Assembly (NCBI GenBank): GCA_027322375.1
Contig: DAHVRS010000415.1
Location: 1-18,442 of the forward strand
Length of the DNA: 18,442 bases
DNA from: Brachybacterium sp.
Lineage (GTDB): Bacteria; Actinomycetota; Actinomycetes; Actinomycetales; Dermabacteraceae
Direction: 5' to 3'
A program made the position numbers and the translations under genes. Positions 7,054 to 15,423 of this stretch are shown here, piece after piece. Position 1 is the first letter of the stretch. Each line of letters starts with the position of its first letter. A model generated the notes under the pieces. It was not told where the DNA came from. It made no database searches and saw nothing but the letters and a program-made list of their open reading frames with translations.

Positions 7054-7766
7054 CCACTGAGCACGACCAGAGCCCCAGGGAGCGCGAGGGCGCGCCCTGG
7101 GGCTCGATCCTGCGCAATGTCGCGCTGGTCCTGACGGCGCTCGCGATGCTGTGGCTCGCGCTGAACGTGCGCCTGCCCTCCCTCGAGGAGCTGCGCGAGC
7201 AGATCGAGGCGCTCGGCGCCTGGGCACCGCTCGCCTTCATCGGCCTGTACGCGGTCGTGGCGCTCACCCCGATCCCGGTGACGATCATGGCGGTCACCGC
7301 CGGGCTGCTGTTCGGGCTGGGGCTCGGCACGCTCCTGTCGATGATCGGCGTGGTGCTGGGCTGCTTCGGCGCGTACTGGCTCGCGCGCGCCCTGGGCCGC
7401 GACACCGTGCTGAAGGTGCTCGGCTCCCATGCCCGGATGATCGAGGACCGGCTCGAGGGCGGCGGCTTCTACGCGGTGTGCACGCTGCGCCTCGTCCCCG
7501 GCATCCCCTACTGGCCGGTCAACTACGGCAGCGGCGCGCTGGGGATCCGCGCCCGAGAGTACCTGCTGGCCACTGCCATCTCCGCCCTGCCCGGGCAGGT
7601 CTCGCTCATCGCGATCGGCTCCTTCCTCGCCACACCCGACGTCCTCCACGGCGCCGCCGTGGTCCTGTCCTGGATCGTGGTCCTTGTCTTGACAGTCCTG
7701 TCGTATCGGCGGTGGCGTGCCGCGAGTGTCACATCTGAGCCTGCTGACGGGCGCTCTGACACCTGA
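7050..7766 (+). CDS. TVP38/TMEM64 family (VTT domain) membrane protein, probable CTG start
   Basis: A 238-residue membrane protein if read from CTG 7050. A first membrane helix lies at about 20-40, then ALGAWAPLAFIGLYAVVALTPIP at 54-76, GLLFGLGLGTLLSMIG (85-100), the conserved RLVPGIPYWPVNYGSGALGI (147-166) and hydrophobic segments at about 171-193 and 200-219. This is the VTT (SNARE-associated/DedA-like) fold; relatives are linked to lipid scrambling or membrane homeostasis, but this member's role is unknown. No ATG, GTG or TTG exists in frame before ATG 7146, which would cut the first helix in half. CTG 7050 overlaps the upstream stop as CTGA, pointing to re-initiation on a non-standard codon. 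Confidence 0.85.
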   Translation: MTTEHDQSPREREGAPWGSILRNVALVLTALAMLWLALNVRLPSLEELREQIEALGAWAPLAFIGLYAVVALTPIPVTIMAVTAGLLFGLGLGTLLSMIGVVLGCFGAYWLARALGRDTVLKVLGSHARMIEDRLEGGGFYAVCTLRLVPGIPYWPVNYGSGALGIRAREYLLATAISALPGQVSLIAIGSFLATPDVLHGAAVVLSWIVVLVLTVLSYRRWRAASVTSEPADGRSDT

Positions 7767-7791
7767 CCTGGGAGCACGCCGGGTCTAGACT
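7763..7791 (+). promoter_or_regulatory. Candidate promoter of the mannitol operon
   Basis: CTGACC (7763-7768) and TAGACT (7786-7791) are spaced by 17 bases; each matches 4 of 6 consensus positions for the housekeeping sigma factor. The -35 element overlaps the stop codon of the VTT gene. Transcription would start near 7798, leaving a leader of about 125 bases before the EIICBA start. Confidence 0.45.
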
Positions 7792-7853
7792 GCTTCCACG
7801 CCGAAGGTGCCTCCCTGAGCACGATGACCGGGGAAGCCCCCGATCAGCCGCGA

Positions 7854-7904
7854 CGGACCACCCGGTCCGCCGCGTCGCACGCCGCGGACCCCGTTTCAGG
7901 GTCC
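7854..7904 (+). promoter_or_regulatory. Four-segment alternating hairpins in the mtl leader
   Basis: Segments A CGGACC (7854-7859), B GGTCCGC (7864-7870), C GCGGACCC (7884-7891) and D GGGTCC (7899-7904) can pair A:B (6 bp, 4-base loop), B:C (7 bp, 13-base loop) or C:D (6 bp, 7-base loop). B:C excludes both others, the topology of an attenuator. D ends 11 bases before the ribosome site GAGGA (7916-7920). No T-run follows, so any effect would be on translation, or the palindromes could instead be protein-binding sites on DNA. Confidence 0.4.
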
Positions 7905-7925
7905 CGCCCGTCAGCGAGGATGGCT

Positions 7926-9986
7926 ATGACCACTACGACCGAGACCAAGAGCGGATTCTCTCCGCGGGTCGCTCTCCAGAAGGTCGGCACATCACTGTCC
8001 AACATGGTGATGCCGAACATTCCCGCGCTCATCGCGTGGGGCATCCTGACCGCCTTCTTCATCCCGGATGGCTGGACGCCGAACGAGCCGCTCGCGAGCG
8101 TCGTCGGCCCGATGATCCACTACCTGCTCCCGCTGCTCATCGCGAACACGGGCGGCCGCATGGTCTACGAGGCGCGCGGCGCCGTCGTCGGCGTCATCGC
8201 GACCATGGGTGTGATCGGCGGCTCGGACTGGCTGATCGCGCAGGAGAACGCGAAGCTGCTCGAGGAGTGGGTGGCCGCCGGCAACGAGGCCGCGGACTAC
8301 GCCGACCTCGGCCAGGTCCACATGTTCATCGGCGCGATGATCATGGCGCCGCTCGCGGCCTGGCTCATGAAGAAGCTCGACCGGCTGTGGCAGGACCACA
8401 TCCCCGCCGGCTTCGAGATGCTCGTGAACATGTTCTCCGCCGGCATCTTCGGCTTCATCATGCTGGTCGCGGGCTTCTTCGGCCTCGCCCCTCTCGTGAA
8501 CGGCCTGATGACGCTGCTGTCCGACGGCGTGGCCGCACTCGTGAACGCGGGCCTGCTGCCGCTGGTGTCGATCCTCATCGAGCCCGCGAAGGTCTTCTTC
8601 CTCAACAACGCCATCAACCACGGTGTGCTGACCCCGCTGGGCATCAGCGAGGCGGCGATCGACGGCAAGTCCGTGCTGTTCCTGCTCGAGGCCAACCCCG
8701 GCCCGGGCCTCGGCATCCTGCTCGCCTTCTCGATCTTCGGCCGCGGCGCGGCGAAGGCCTCCGCACCGGGCGCCGCGATCATCCACTTCTTCGGCGGTAT
8801 CCACGAGATCTACTTCCCGTACGTGCTCATGAAGCCGATCCTCATCCTCGCCGCGATCGGCGGCGGCATGACCGGCGTCGCGATCAACGTCCTGTTCAAG
8901 ACCGGCCTCATCGCCCCCGCCTCCCCCGGCTCGATCATCGCGATCTTCGGCGTCGCCGCGCGCGACTCCTACCTGGGCATCGCCCTGGCCGTCGGCGGCG
9001 CAGCGCTCGTGAGCTTCCTGCTCGCAGCCCTGTTCCTGAAGATCGGCAAGCAGGATGACGGCGACATCGCCGCCGCCACCGCCAAGATGGAGCAGATGAA
9101 GGGCAAGAAGTCCTCCGTCGCCGGTGCCCTGACCGGCGCGGACGCCGGTGCCGGCGCTGCTGCTGCAGCCGACGCCTCCGGCCACACCGGCCCGATCTCG
9201 AAGATCGTCTTCGCCTGCGATGCGGGCATGGGCTCCTCCGCCATGGGCGCGACCGTGCTGCGCAAGAAGGTGCGCGCGGCAGGCTTCCACGACGTCGAGG
9301 TCACCAACAAGGCGATCTCGAGCCTGAACGACGAGTGGGACATCGTCGTCACGCAGAAGGAGCTCACCGACCGCGCCCGCCAGCGCACCGGCTCCGCCGT
9401 GCACGTCAGCGTGGACCAGTTCATGAACTCCCCCCGCTACGACGAGGTCGTGGACCTGGTCCGCAGCCGCAACAGCGGTGAGGCCCCGGCAGAGGCTGCG
9501 GCGGCAGCCCCGGCGGCGGCAGCCGCCCCGTCGGCCGATGCGTCCTCCGACGCGGCGCCGATCCTCTCCCCCGCCTCGATCGTCCTGGACGGCACCGCGC
9601 GCGATGCGGCCGCCGGCATCGACGAGGCCGGCGCACTGCTCGTCGCAGCAGGCGCCGTGGACGAGGGCTATGTCCGCGCCATGCACGACCGCGAGGCGAC
9701 GGTGTCCACGTTCATGGGCAACGGCCTGGCGATCCCGCACGGCACCAACGAGGCCAAGTCCTCGATCACCCGCTCCGCGATGTCCTTCGTCCGCTACCCG
9801 GGCGGCATCGACTGGAACGGCAACCCCACCACCTTCGTGATCGGCATCGCCGGTGTCGGCGACGAGCACCTCTCGCTGCTGCAGAAGGTCGCGATGACCT
9901 TCTCCGATCCCGCGAAGGTCAGCCAGCTCGAGAAGGCCACCACTGCCGAGGAGATCCTCGCGATCCTCGGCGACGAGGAGGAGTGA
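7926..9986 (+). CDS. mtlA: PTS mannitol transporter, fused EIICBA
   Basis: A 686-residue three-domain permease that imports mannitol while phosphorylating it to mannitol-1-phosphate. EIIC spans about residues 10-370 with many membrane helices, including [14 protein letters not shown] near the N terminus and [19 protein letters not shown] follows a Gly/Ala linker: [14 protein letters not shown] carries phospho-cysteine Cys431. A second Ala/Pro-rich linker leads to EIIA, with phospho-histidine His605 in [13 protein letters not shown]. The start at ATG 7926 is chosen over ATG 7920 because GAGGA (7916-7920) is correctly spaced only for the former; an extension to ATG 7824 lacks a ribosome site and would cover the leader hairpins. 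The mannitol-1-phosphate dehydrogenase gene follows after 7 bases. Phosphate would arrive from the HPr encoded downstream. No mtlR regulator is in the window. Confidence 0.96.
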   Translation: MTTTTETKSGFSPRVALQKVGTSLSNMVMPNIPALIAWGILTAFFIPDGWTPNEPLASVVGPMIHYLLPLLIANTGGRMVYEARGAVVGVIATMGVIGGSDWLIAQENAKLLEEWVAAGNEAADYADLGQVHMFIGAMIMAPLAAWLMKKLDRLWQDHIPAGFEMLVNMFSAGIFGFIMLVAGFFGLAPLVNGLMTLLSDGVAALVNAGLLPLVSILIEPAKVFFLNNAINHGVLTPLGISEAAIDGKSVLFLLEANPGPGLGILLAFSIFGRGAAKASAPGAAIIHFFGGIHEIYFPYVLMKPILILAAIGGGMTGVAINVLFKTGLIAPASPGSIIAIFGVAARDSYLGIALAVGGAALVSFLLAALFLKIGKQDDGDIAAATAKMEQMKGKKSSVAGALTGADAGAGAAAAADASGHTGPISKIVFACDAGMGSSAMGATVLRKKVRAAGFHDVEVTNKAISSLNDEWDIVVTQKELTDRARQRTGSAVHVSVDQFMNSPRYDEVVDLVRSRNSGEAPAEAAAAAPAAAAAPSADASSDAAPILSPASIVLDGTARDAAAGIDEAGALLVAAGAVDEGYVRAMHDREATVSTFMGNGLAIPHGTNEAKSSITRSAMSFVRYPGGIDWNGNPTTFVIGIAGVGDEHLSLLQKVAMTFSDPAKVSQLEKATTAEEILAILGDEEE

Positions 9987-9993
9987 GCATCTG

Positions 9994-11133
9994 ATGAAGG
10001 CAGTGCATTTCGGAGCCGGGAACATCGGCCGCGGCTTCGTGGGGCTCCTGCTCCACGAGGCCGGCTACGAGGTGGTGTTCTCGGACGTCGCCGCACCGCT
10101 CGTCGAGGCGCTGCAGCAGGCGGACTCGTACACCGTGACGACCGTGGGCCAGCACCCCTCGACCACGGTCGTCGACGGGTTCTTCGCGATCAACTCCGCG
10201 GAGGACCCCGAAGGGCTCACTGCCCAGCTCGCGGACGCGGACATCGTCACGACCGCCGTGGGCGTGCGGATCCTCCGCTTCGTCGCCCCGGCGATCGCCG
10301 CGGGGATCGCGGCCCGTCCCGCGGGCGCGCCCCGCGTGGCGGTCCTCGCCTGCGAGAACGCGATCAACGCGACCGATGAGCTCGAGGCCCTGGTGCGCGA
10401 GGCGTACCAGGGCGATGACCTCGACGAGCGCGCCCTGTTCGCGAACACCGCCGTGGACCGCATCGTGCCGGTCCAGGCGGAGGGCGCGGGCCTGGACGTC
10501 ACCGTCGAGGACTTCCACGAGTGGGCCGTCGAGCGCGGCCCCTTCGCGGGTGCCGAGCCGGACGTCCCAGGCATCACCTGGGTGGACAGCCTGGGCCCGT
10601 ACATCGAGCGGAAGCTGTTCACGGTGAACACCGGCCATGCCACCACGGCCTGGCACGGCTGGGCCGCGGGGCACGCGACGATCGCGGAGTCCATCGCGGA
10701 CCCGTCGATCCTCGCCCGCGTCGAGCAGGTGCTCGGCGAGACTAGCGCCCTGCTCGAGGCGAAGCACGGCTTCTCCGCCGAGGAGATGACCGCGTACCGC
10801 ACGAAGGTGCTGGCCCGCTTCGCGAACACCTCGCTGCCGGATCCCGTGGACCGTGTGGGTCGCGGCCCGCTGCGCAAGCTGTCCCGTCACGACCGGATCG
10901 TCGGCCCCGCCGCCGAGCTGGCCGAGCGCTCCCTCGCGCACGACGGGCTGCTCGGCGCATTCGACGCGGCGCTCGGCTTCGCCCCCGAGGGCGATGCGGA
11001 GGTCACGCGCCTGCAGGAGCTCCTGCGCGGCACGGACGCCGACGCCGCGACCGCGGAGATCACGGGCCTCGAGCCCGGCCACCCGCTGTACCCGGAGGTG
11101 CGGGCGCTCGTCGCAGCCCGCCTCGCCGGCTGA
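9994..11133 (+). CDS. mtlD: Mannitol-1-phosphate 5-dehydrogenase
   Basis: A 379-residue cytoplasmic enzyme that oxidises mannitol-1-phosphate to fructose-6-phosphate with NAD. The N-terminal nucleotide-binding motif is [11 protein letters not shown] (residues 5-15). The long-chain polyol dehydrogenase signature [16 protein letters not shown] covers about 207-222, with Lys207, Asn212 and His215 at the usual active-site positions. Length is close to that of the Escherichia coli enzyme. The ribosome site GGAGGAG (9977-9983) lies inside the end of the EIICBA gene, and only 7 bases separate the two genes, so they form one operon. The pair covers uptake and entry into glycolysis. Confidence 0.97.
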   Translation: MKAVHFGAGNIGRGFVGLLLHEAGYEVVFSDVAAPLVEALQQADSYTVTTVGQHPSTTVVDGFFAINSAEDPEGLTAQLADADIVTTAVGVRILRFVAPAIAAGIAARPAGAPRVAVLACENAINATDELEALVREAYQGDDLDERALFANTAVDRIVPVQAEGAGLDVTVEDFHEWAVERGPFAGAEPDVPGITWVDSLGPYIERKLFTVNTGHATTAWHGWAAGHATIAESIADPSILARVEQVLGETSALLEAKHGFSAEEMTAYRTKVLARFANTSLPDPVDRVGRGPLRKLSRHDRIVGPAAELAERSLAHDGLLGAFDAALGFAPEGDAEVTRLQELLRGTDADAATAEITGLEPGHPLYPEVRALVAARLAG

Positions 11134-11151
11134 GAACCTTCCCCCACCCGC

Positions 11152-11171
11152 CCCGGGTATATTCGCCCGGG
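11152..11171 (+). promoter_or_regulatory. Candidate ptsH promoter -10 with flanking CCCGGG repeats
   Basis: TATATT (11158-11163) matches 5 of 6 positions of the -10 consensus and lies 35 bases before the HPr start. It is bracketed by two CCCGGG hexamers (11152-11157 and 11166-11171), an arrangement that could place a dimeric regulator over the -10. The -35 region just after the mtlD stop is poor. If real, ptsH is expressed apart from mtlA-mtlD. Confidence 0.5.
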
Positions 11172-11198
11172 ACCGACCGATCGAAAGGCATATCCACC

Positions 11199-11471
11199 AT
11201 GGCAGAGCGCACCGTCAAGATCGCCAGCGCCTCCGGGCTCCACGCCCGCCCGGCCGGCATCTTCGCCCAGGCCGCCGCTGAACAGCCCGCATCCGTCACC
11301 ATCGAGAAGGCCGGCGGCAACGCTGTGCAGGCCTCGAGCATGCTCATGCTCATGACCCTCGGCGCCGGTCACGGCGACGAGGTCACCCTGCGCGCGGAGG
11401 GCGAGGGGGCCGAGGAGTCGGTCGCCGCTCTCGCGGCACTGCTGGAGAAGGACCTCGACGCGGAGGCGTGA
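11199..11471 (+). CDS. ptsH: Phosphocarrier protein HPr
   Basis: A 90-residue HPr, the small cytoplasmic carrier that takes phosphate from enzyme I and passes it to EIIA domains. The active site is His15 in ASGLHARPAG. Ser46 in AVQASSMLMLM matches the regulatory serine position of other HPr proteins, but the usual Lys before it is Ala. No HPr kinase gene is in the window, so its use is unknown. AAAGG (11184-11188) lies ten bases before the ATG. The gene follows mtlD by 65 bases, with a likely promoter in between, and converges on the enzyme I gene. Confidence 0.96.
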   Translation: MAERTVKIASASGLHARPAGIFAQAAAEQPASVTIEKAGGNAVQASSMLMLMTLGAGHGDEVTLRAEGEGAEESVAALAALLEKDLDAEA

Positions 11472-11489
11472 GCCGGACCCCCTGATACA

Positions 11490-11525
11490 CGAAGGGCGCC
11501 CCACCATCCGGTGGGGCGCCCTTCG
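11490..11525. terminator. Bidirectional terminator between ptsH and ptsI
   Basis: CGAAGGGCGCCCCACC (11490-11505) and its exact complement (11510-11525) form a perfect 16-bp stem on a 4-base loop (ATCC). It lies 18 bases after the ptsH stop and 25 bases beyond the ptsI stop, so it serves both converging genes. Confidence 0.88.
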
Positions 11526-11550
11526 CGTTGCCGGGGTCAGCGACCAGCGA

Positions 11551-13269
11551 TCACAGGCCCAGCTCGCCGAGGATCGGCAGGCCCGCACGGACGAGGCTGT
11601 TGGCCTCCTCCGCGGTGCGGGCGGAGACGGCCTTCACCGCGAGCTCGCGCGCCTGCTCGAGGGTGACGGTGGAGAGCACCTTCGCGACCGCGGGCAGGGA
11701 GCGCGGGGTCATCGAGAGGCTGTTCACGCCGAGACCGACGAGCACTACGGCGAGGCCCGGATCACCCGCGGCCTCACCGCAGACGCCGACGGGCTTGTTC
11801 GCGCTCTCGCCGAACGCCTCCGGGTCGCCGCCCGCGGCGCGCGCCCCGTCGCAGGTCGCCTTCACGAGCGCGAGGACGGCCGGCTGCCAGGGGTTGTTCA
11901 GGTGGGCGAGAGAGCCCAGCTGGCGGTCCGCGGCCATCGTGTACTGGGTGAGGTCGTTCGTGCCGATGGACACGAAGTCGCAGGCGGCGAGGTGCCGGTC
12001 CGCGGTGACAGCGGCGGCGGGCGTCTCGACCATGATCCCGGCCGGCTCGAGGTCGCGCTCGCGGCACAGGGCCGCGAAGTCCTCGGTCTCGGTGACCGTC
12101 GCGATCATCGGTGCCATCACCCACGGCTTCGCGTCGGTCTGCTTCGCAGCAGCGGCGATCGCGTCGAGCTGGTTGGTCAGCACCGAGCGCTTCTCCCAGG
12201 AGGTGCGGTAGGCGCGCACGCCGAGGGCCGGGTTCGGCTCGTCGGCGTCGGTGAGGAAGGGCAGGGGCTTGTCCGCGCCCGCATCGATCGTGCGGACCAC
12301 GACCTTCTTCCCGGCGAGGTGCTGGAAGGTCTCGACGTACGCGGCGGTCTGCTCCTCGACGCTCGGCTCGTCCTCCCGGTCCAGGAAGAGGAACTCGGTG
12401 CGGAACAGGCCCACGCCGTCGGCGTGCGCGGCGGCGGCCTTCTCGGCATCCTTCGCACCGCCGATGTTGGCGAGCAGCTGCACGCGGGTGCCATCGGAGA
12501 GGACTCCGCCGCCGCCCTCGTAGGTCAGCGGGTTCTTCTGCAGCTCGGCCCAGGCCGCGGCGAAGCGGTGGTGCTCCTCGGTGACCTCGTCGGTGATGGT
12601 GCCGTAGCCGGCGTCGACGAACACCTCGGTGCCGTCGGCGAACTCGTGGATGCTCTTCGCGGCGACGATCGCGGGCAGGCCCAGCTGGCGGGCGAGGATC
12701 GCGGTGTGGGACTGGGGGCCGCCGTCGGAGGTGACCAGGGCCAGCACGCGGCTCGGGTCGAGGGTGGCGGTGTCCGCGGGCGCGAGGTCGATCGCGGTGA
12801 GGATGAAGGGCTCGTCCACCTCGGGGATGCCGGGGGCCTGCTCGCCGCGCAGCTCGGCGACGATGCGGGCGCGCACATCGCGGACGTCGGTGGCGCGCTC
12901 GGCCATGTAGCCGCCCAGCCCCTCGAGCATGGCGGCGACCTGGTCACCGGCCTCCCACACGGCGCGTTCCGGTGACTTCCCGCCCGAGGTGACCAGGCCC
13001 TGCGCGGTCTGGCTCAGGGAAGGATCAGCTGCCATCTGGGCGGTGGCCTCGAGGATCTTCTTGCCCTCTCCCGGAGCCCGCTCGGCCAGGCGGCTCAAGG
13101 TGGCCTGCACCGCGGCGGCCGCGGCGGGGATGCGCGCGGCCTCGGTCGCCGGGTCGGCGCCCTCGGGGATCGTGTCGCCGGCCGGGGGCTCGGCGACGGG
13201 GGGCGCCATCGAGTAGATCGTGCCGATCACACGGCCCGGGCTGACGGCAACACCTGTGTACTGGGACAT
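11551..13269 (-). CDS. ptsI: PTS enzyme I (phosphoenolpyruvate-protein phosphotransferase)
   Basis: A 572-residue enzyme that takes phosphate from PEP and transfers it to HPr. It starts with VAVSPGRVIGTIY. The phospho-histidine is His188 in TSDGGPQSHTAILARQLGLPAIVA. The C-terminal PEP-binding barrel shows GLFRTEFLFLDR, FVSIGTNDLTQYTMAADR and PVGVCGEAAGDP, the last holding the catalytic cysteine. Length is normal for the family. The ATG at 13269 has GGGAGGGGAC upstream on minus. It converges on ptsH across a shared terminator, whereas many bacteria carry ptsHI as one operon. It is general PTS machinery, so its place beside the mannitol genes may be organisational, not functional. Confidence 0.97.
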   Translation of the reverse strand: MSQYTGVAVSPGRVIGTIYSMAPPVAEPPAGDTIPEGADPATEAARIPAAAAAVQATLSRLAERAPGEGKKILEATAQMAADPSLSQTAQGLVTSGGKSPERAVWEAGDQVAAMLEGLGGYMAERATDVRDVRARIVAELRGEQAPGIPEVDEPFILTAIDLAPADTATLDPSRVLALVTSDGGPQSHTAILARQLGLPAIVAAKSIHEFADGTEVFVDAGYGTITDEVTEEHHRFAAAWAELQKNPLTYEGGGGVLSDGTRVQLLANIGGAKDAEKAAAAHADGVGLFRTEFLFLDREDEPSVEEQTAAYVETFQHLAGKKVVVRTIDAGADKPLPFLTDADEPNPALGVRAYRTSWEKRSVLTNQLDAIAAAAKQTDAKPWVMAPMIATVTETEDFAALCRERDLEPAGIMVETPAAAVTADRHLAACDFVSIGTNDLTQYTMAADRQLGSLAHLNNPWQPAVLALVKATCDGARAAGGDPEAFGESANKPVGVCGEAAGDPGLAVVLVGLGVNSLSMTPRSLPAVAKVLSTVTLEQARELAVKAVSARTAEEANSLVRAGLPILGELGL

Positions 13270-13357
13270 CCACGTCCCCTCCCTCGATCGGATCCAGGGC
13301 GGTGGCGCAACGGAGTCGGCTGCTCCCGTCTGCAGGCCATCGCATCACGACATGCTC

Positions 13358-13363
13358 ATCCTA
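13358..13363 (-). promoter_or_regulatory. Candidate -10 element of ptsI
   Basis: On minus the sequence reads TAGGAT, a common actinobacterial -10 form, about 88 bases before the ptsI start. No good -35 is visible at 17-18 bases. An imperfect palindrome, GCATCACGACATGC (13342-13355), lies just downstream, near the expected transcription start. Confidence 0.35.
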
Positions 13364-13402
13364 CGGGGCGACGGGCCGGTGACGTGCCCGGCACCGGCGG
13401 AC

Positions 13403-14401
13403 TCAGAGCGTGAATCCGGCCGGGAACGGGTCGGTGGGATCGAGCATCTGCTGGGTGGTGGCGATGATCCAGGCGCTGCCGGTGATGGTGGGCACGACCG
13501 CCTCGTGCTGCCCCACCCGATCGGTGTCGACCAGGCGACCGGTGAACGAGGTGCCGAGAAGGGTCTCGTTGACGAAGTCCGTCTCGAGGTCCAGCCGGCC
13601 GCGGGCGTGCAGCACCGCCATCAGGGCGCTGGTGCCGGTTCCGCCCGGGGAGCGGTCCAGCCATCCGGGATGGTTGATCAGAACGTGGCGGGTGTGTCTC
13701 GCGTCGGACCCCGGGGCGATCATCACCACGTGCTCGCAGCCGGTGAAGCCGCTCTCAGGATGGGTGAGCGGGTGCTGCGCGTCGACCGCGGCCATGACGG
13801 CCTTCCCGGCGGAGATCAGCCGGTCCGCGGCGGCCACCTCGAAGGGGATCTCGAGCTGCTCGAGGTCGACGATGGCGTAGAAGTTCCCGCCGAAGGCAAG
13901 ATCGCAGGCCAGGGTCCCGTAGCCGGGCACGTCGACTCTCTGGTCCAGGGCGTGGGCGTAGGAGGGGACGTTGCGGATGGTGGCCGAGGTGGCCTTGCCG
14001 CCCGCGACCTGCACGTCGACGGTGATCAGGCCGATCGGGGCGTCCAGACGAACCGTGGTGACCGGCTCGGTGACGGCCACCATGCCGGTGTCTACCAGCA
14101 CGGTCGCCACCCCGATGGTGCCGGCCCCGCACATCGGCAGCACGCCGGTGACTTCGATGAACAGCACGCCCCAGTCGGCGTCGGGGCGTATGGGCGGCTG
14201 CAGGATCGCCCCCGACATCCAGCCGCTGCCGCGCGGTTCGCACATCAGCAGGGTGCGCAGCTCGTCAGCATTGTCGAGGAACCAGTGGCGGCGCTCGTCC
14301 ATGGTCGCGCCGGGGACGGTGGGCGCTCCCCCGGTGACCACCCGCACGGGCAGCCCCTCGACGTGGGCGTCGACGGTATGGATGATCCGGGTGCTTCTCA
14401 T
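13403..14401 (-). CDS. Proline racemase family protein with atypical active site
   Basis: A 332-residue member of the proline racemase / hydroxyproline epimerase / trans-3-hydroxyproline dehydratase family. It begins STRIIHTVDAHVEGLPVRVV with typical EPRG and GAILQPP blocks. The first catalytic cysteine is present (Cys91 in PMCGAGTIG), but the usual next-but-one His (MCGHG) is Ala. In the second active-site loop, DRSPGGTGTSA (249-259), the residue that is Cys in racemases/epimerases and Thr in dehydratases is Gly253. With only one acid/base residue, classic racemisation looks unlikely; a dehydratase-like or other reaction is possible. It overlaps the upstream oxidoreductase gene by four bases (ATGA), so the two are translationally coupled. 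Confidence 0.87.
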   Translation of the reverse strand: MRSTRIIHTVDAHVEGLPVRVVTGGAPTVPGATMDERRHWFLDNADELRTLLMCEPRGSGWMSGAILQPPIRPDADWGVLFIEVTGVLPMCGAGTIGVATVLVDTGMVAVTEPVTTVRLDAPIGLITVDVQVAGGKATSATIRNVPSYAHALDQRVDVPGYGTLACDLAFGGNFYAIVDLEQLEIPFEVAAADRLISAGKAVMAAVDAQHPLTHPESGFTGCEHVVMIAPGSDARHTRHVLINHPGWLDRSPGGTGTSALMAVLHARGRLDLETDFVNETLLGTSFTGRLVDTDRVGQHEAVVPTITGSAWIIATTQQMLDPTDPFPAGFTL

Positions 14402-15402
14402 GCTGTCGGCTCTCGCTCGTGGTCGGTGGTGGCGGCCAGCGCCTGGTACAGGTCCTCGGGGATCTCGACGTGGGTGCGGGGCGGCCTGCGTCGGCCGACG
14501 TCGATCCCGAACCGCTCGTGCAGCCGGAGCAGGTGCGTCTCGGCGCGCTCCTCGTAGCCGGGGTCGAAGGCGGTGGGGTCGATGGCCGCGATGAACAGTC
14601 CCAGGCGCGGTGAACGCGAGCCGGTGTCGAAGGGGGCGGCGTCCAGGGAGAAGGACCCGCCCGACATCGCGGCGAGCAGCTCGATCATCATCGCGATGTT
14701 CGCGCCCTTGTCGCCGCCGAAGGGCAGCAGCGCCCCGGTCAGGGCCGCTGCCGGGTCGATGGTCGGCTGTCCGTCGGCGTCCAGTGCCCAGCCGGGCGGG
14801 ATGTGCTCGCCGCGCTCGGCGGCCTGCCGGATGCTCACGAAGGCGGTCGCGCTGCTGGCCTGGTCGAACACGCGGGGGCCGGAGCTGTGCGGCAGGGCGA
14901 AGGCGAGCGGGTTGGTGCCGGTGACCGCTTCGGTGGAGTCGTAGGCGGCCATCAGCGCCGGAGAGTTCCCGCACACCAGGGCGATGAGTCCCTGCTCGGC
15001 GAGGCGGGTGGCGAAGTGGCCCAGCTCCCCGCCGGGGAAGGAGTCGTGGATCGACAGCACGGCGACGCCGCAGCTGCGGGCCGCCTCGACGAGGCAGTCC
15101 GCGGCGTGGTCGAAGGCCAGTTGGGCGGCGCCGCGATCCGCATCGACGGTCAGGGCGGCGGCTCGGCGGTGTGTGAGGCGGGGCCGGGCCGTGCCGTTCA
15201 GTCGTGTCGTGCGCAGCGCATCGAGGTAGTCGACCAGGTGGGCGGCCCCGACCGCGCTCTTGCCGCGACGTTCGGCGGCGACGGTCGCGGTCGCCAGCGA
15301 GGAGGCCAGCTCGGGCGATCCGCCTGCCGCGCGGACGGCATCGGCGCACAGTCGTTCGAGCTCGGGCAGGGACAGCAGACGGGTGGGATGCAGGGAAGCC
15401 AT
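14398..15402 (-). CDS. Ldh2 (malate/L-lactate dehydrogenase type) oxidoreductase
   Basis: A 334-residue protein of the Ldh2 fold, which includes delta1-pyrroline/piperideine-2-carboxylate reductases, ureidoglycolate dehydrogenases and malate dehydrogenases using NAD(P)H. Visible blocks are VTGTNPLAFALP, FDQASSATAFVSI, and GALLPFGGDKGANIAMMIELLAAMSGG near residues 218-245. The N-terminal motif normally read as RGxxSHG is RRGKSAVGAAHL (45-56), so the conserved catalytic Ser-His is Ala50-Val51. Coupling to a proline-racemase-family gene suggests hydroxyproline or cyclic imino acid metabolism, where such a reductase turns pyrroline-2-carboxylate into proline, but the lost His makes the reaction uncertain. 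The start at ATG 15402 has only a weak ribosome site; it begins 21 bases after the erm stop on the same strand. Confidence 0.85.
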   Translation of the reverse strand: MASLHPTRLLSLPELERLCADAVRAAGGSPELASSLATATVAAERRGKSAVGAAHLVDYLDALRTTRLNGTARPRLTHRRAAALTVDADRGAAQLAFDHAADCLVEAARSCGVAVLSIHDSFPGGELGHFATRLAEQGLIALVCGNSPALMAAYDSTEAVTGTNPLAFALPHSSGPRVFDQASSATAFVSIRQAAERGEHIPPGWALDADGQPTIDPAAALTGALLPFGGDKGANIAMMIELLAAMSGGSFSLDAAPFDTGSRSPRLGLFIAAIDPTAFDPGYEERAETHLLRLHERFGIDVGRRRPPRTHVEIPEDLYQALAATTDHEREPTA

Positions 15403-15423
15403 GTCCGCTCAGGCTATCGGTGA

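Noticed and set aside
7824..7925. 34-codon N-terminal extension of the mannitol transporter from ATG 7824
   Set aside because: No ribosome site, unlike family N termini, and it spans the leader hairpins; ATG 7926 has a well-spaced GAGGA.
7992..10025. 677-codon open frame on minus, antisense to the mannitol EIICBA gene
   Set aside because: Composition dominated by Arg, Asp, Gly, His and Val with no domain; a shadow of the mtlA codons.
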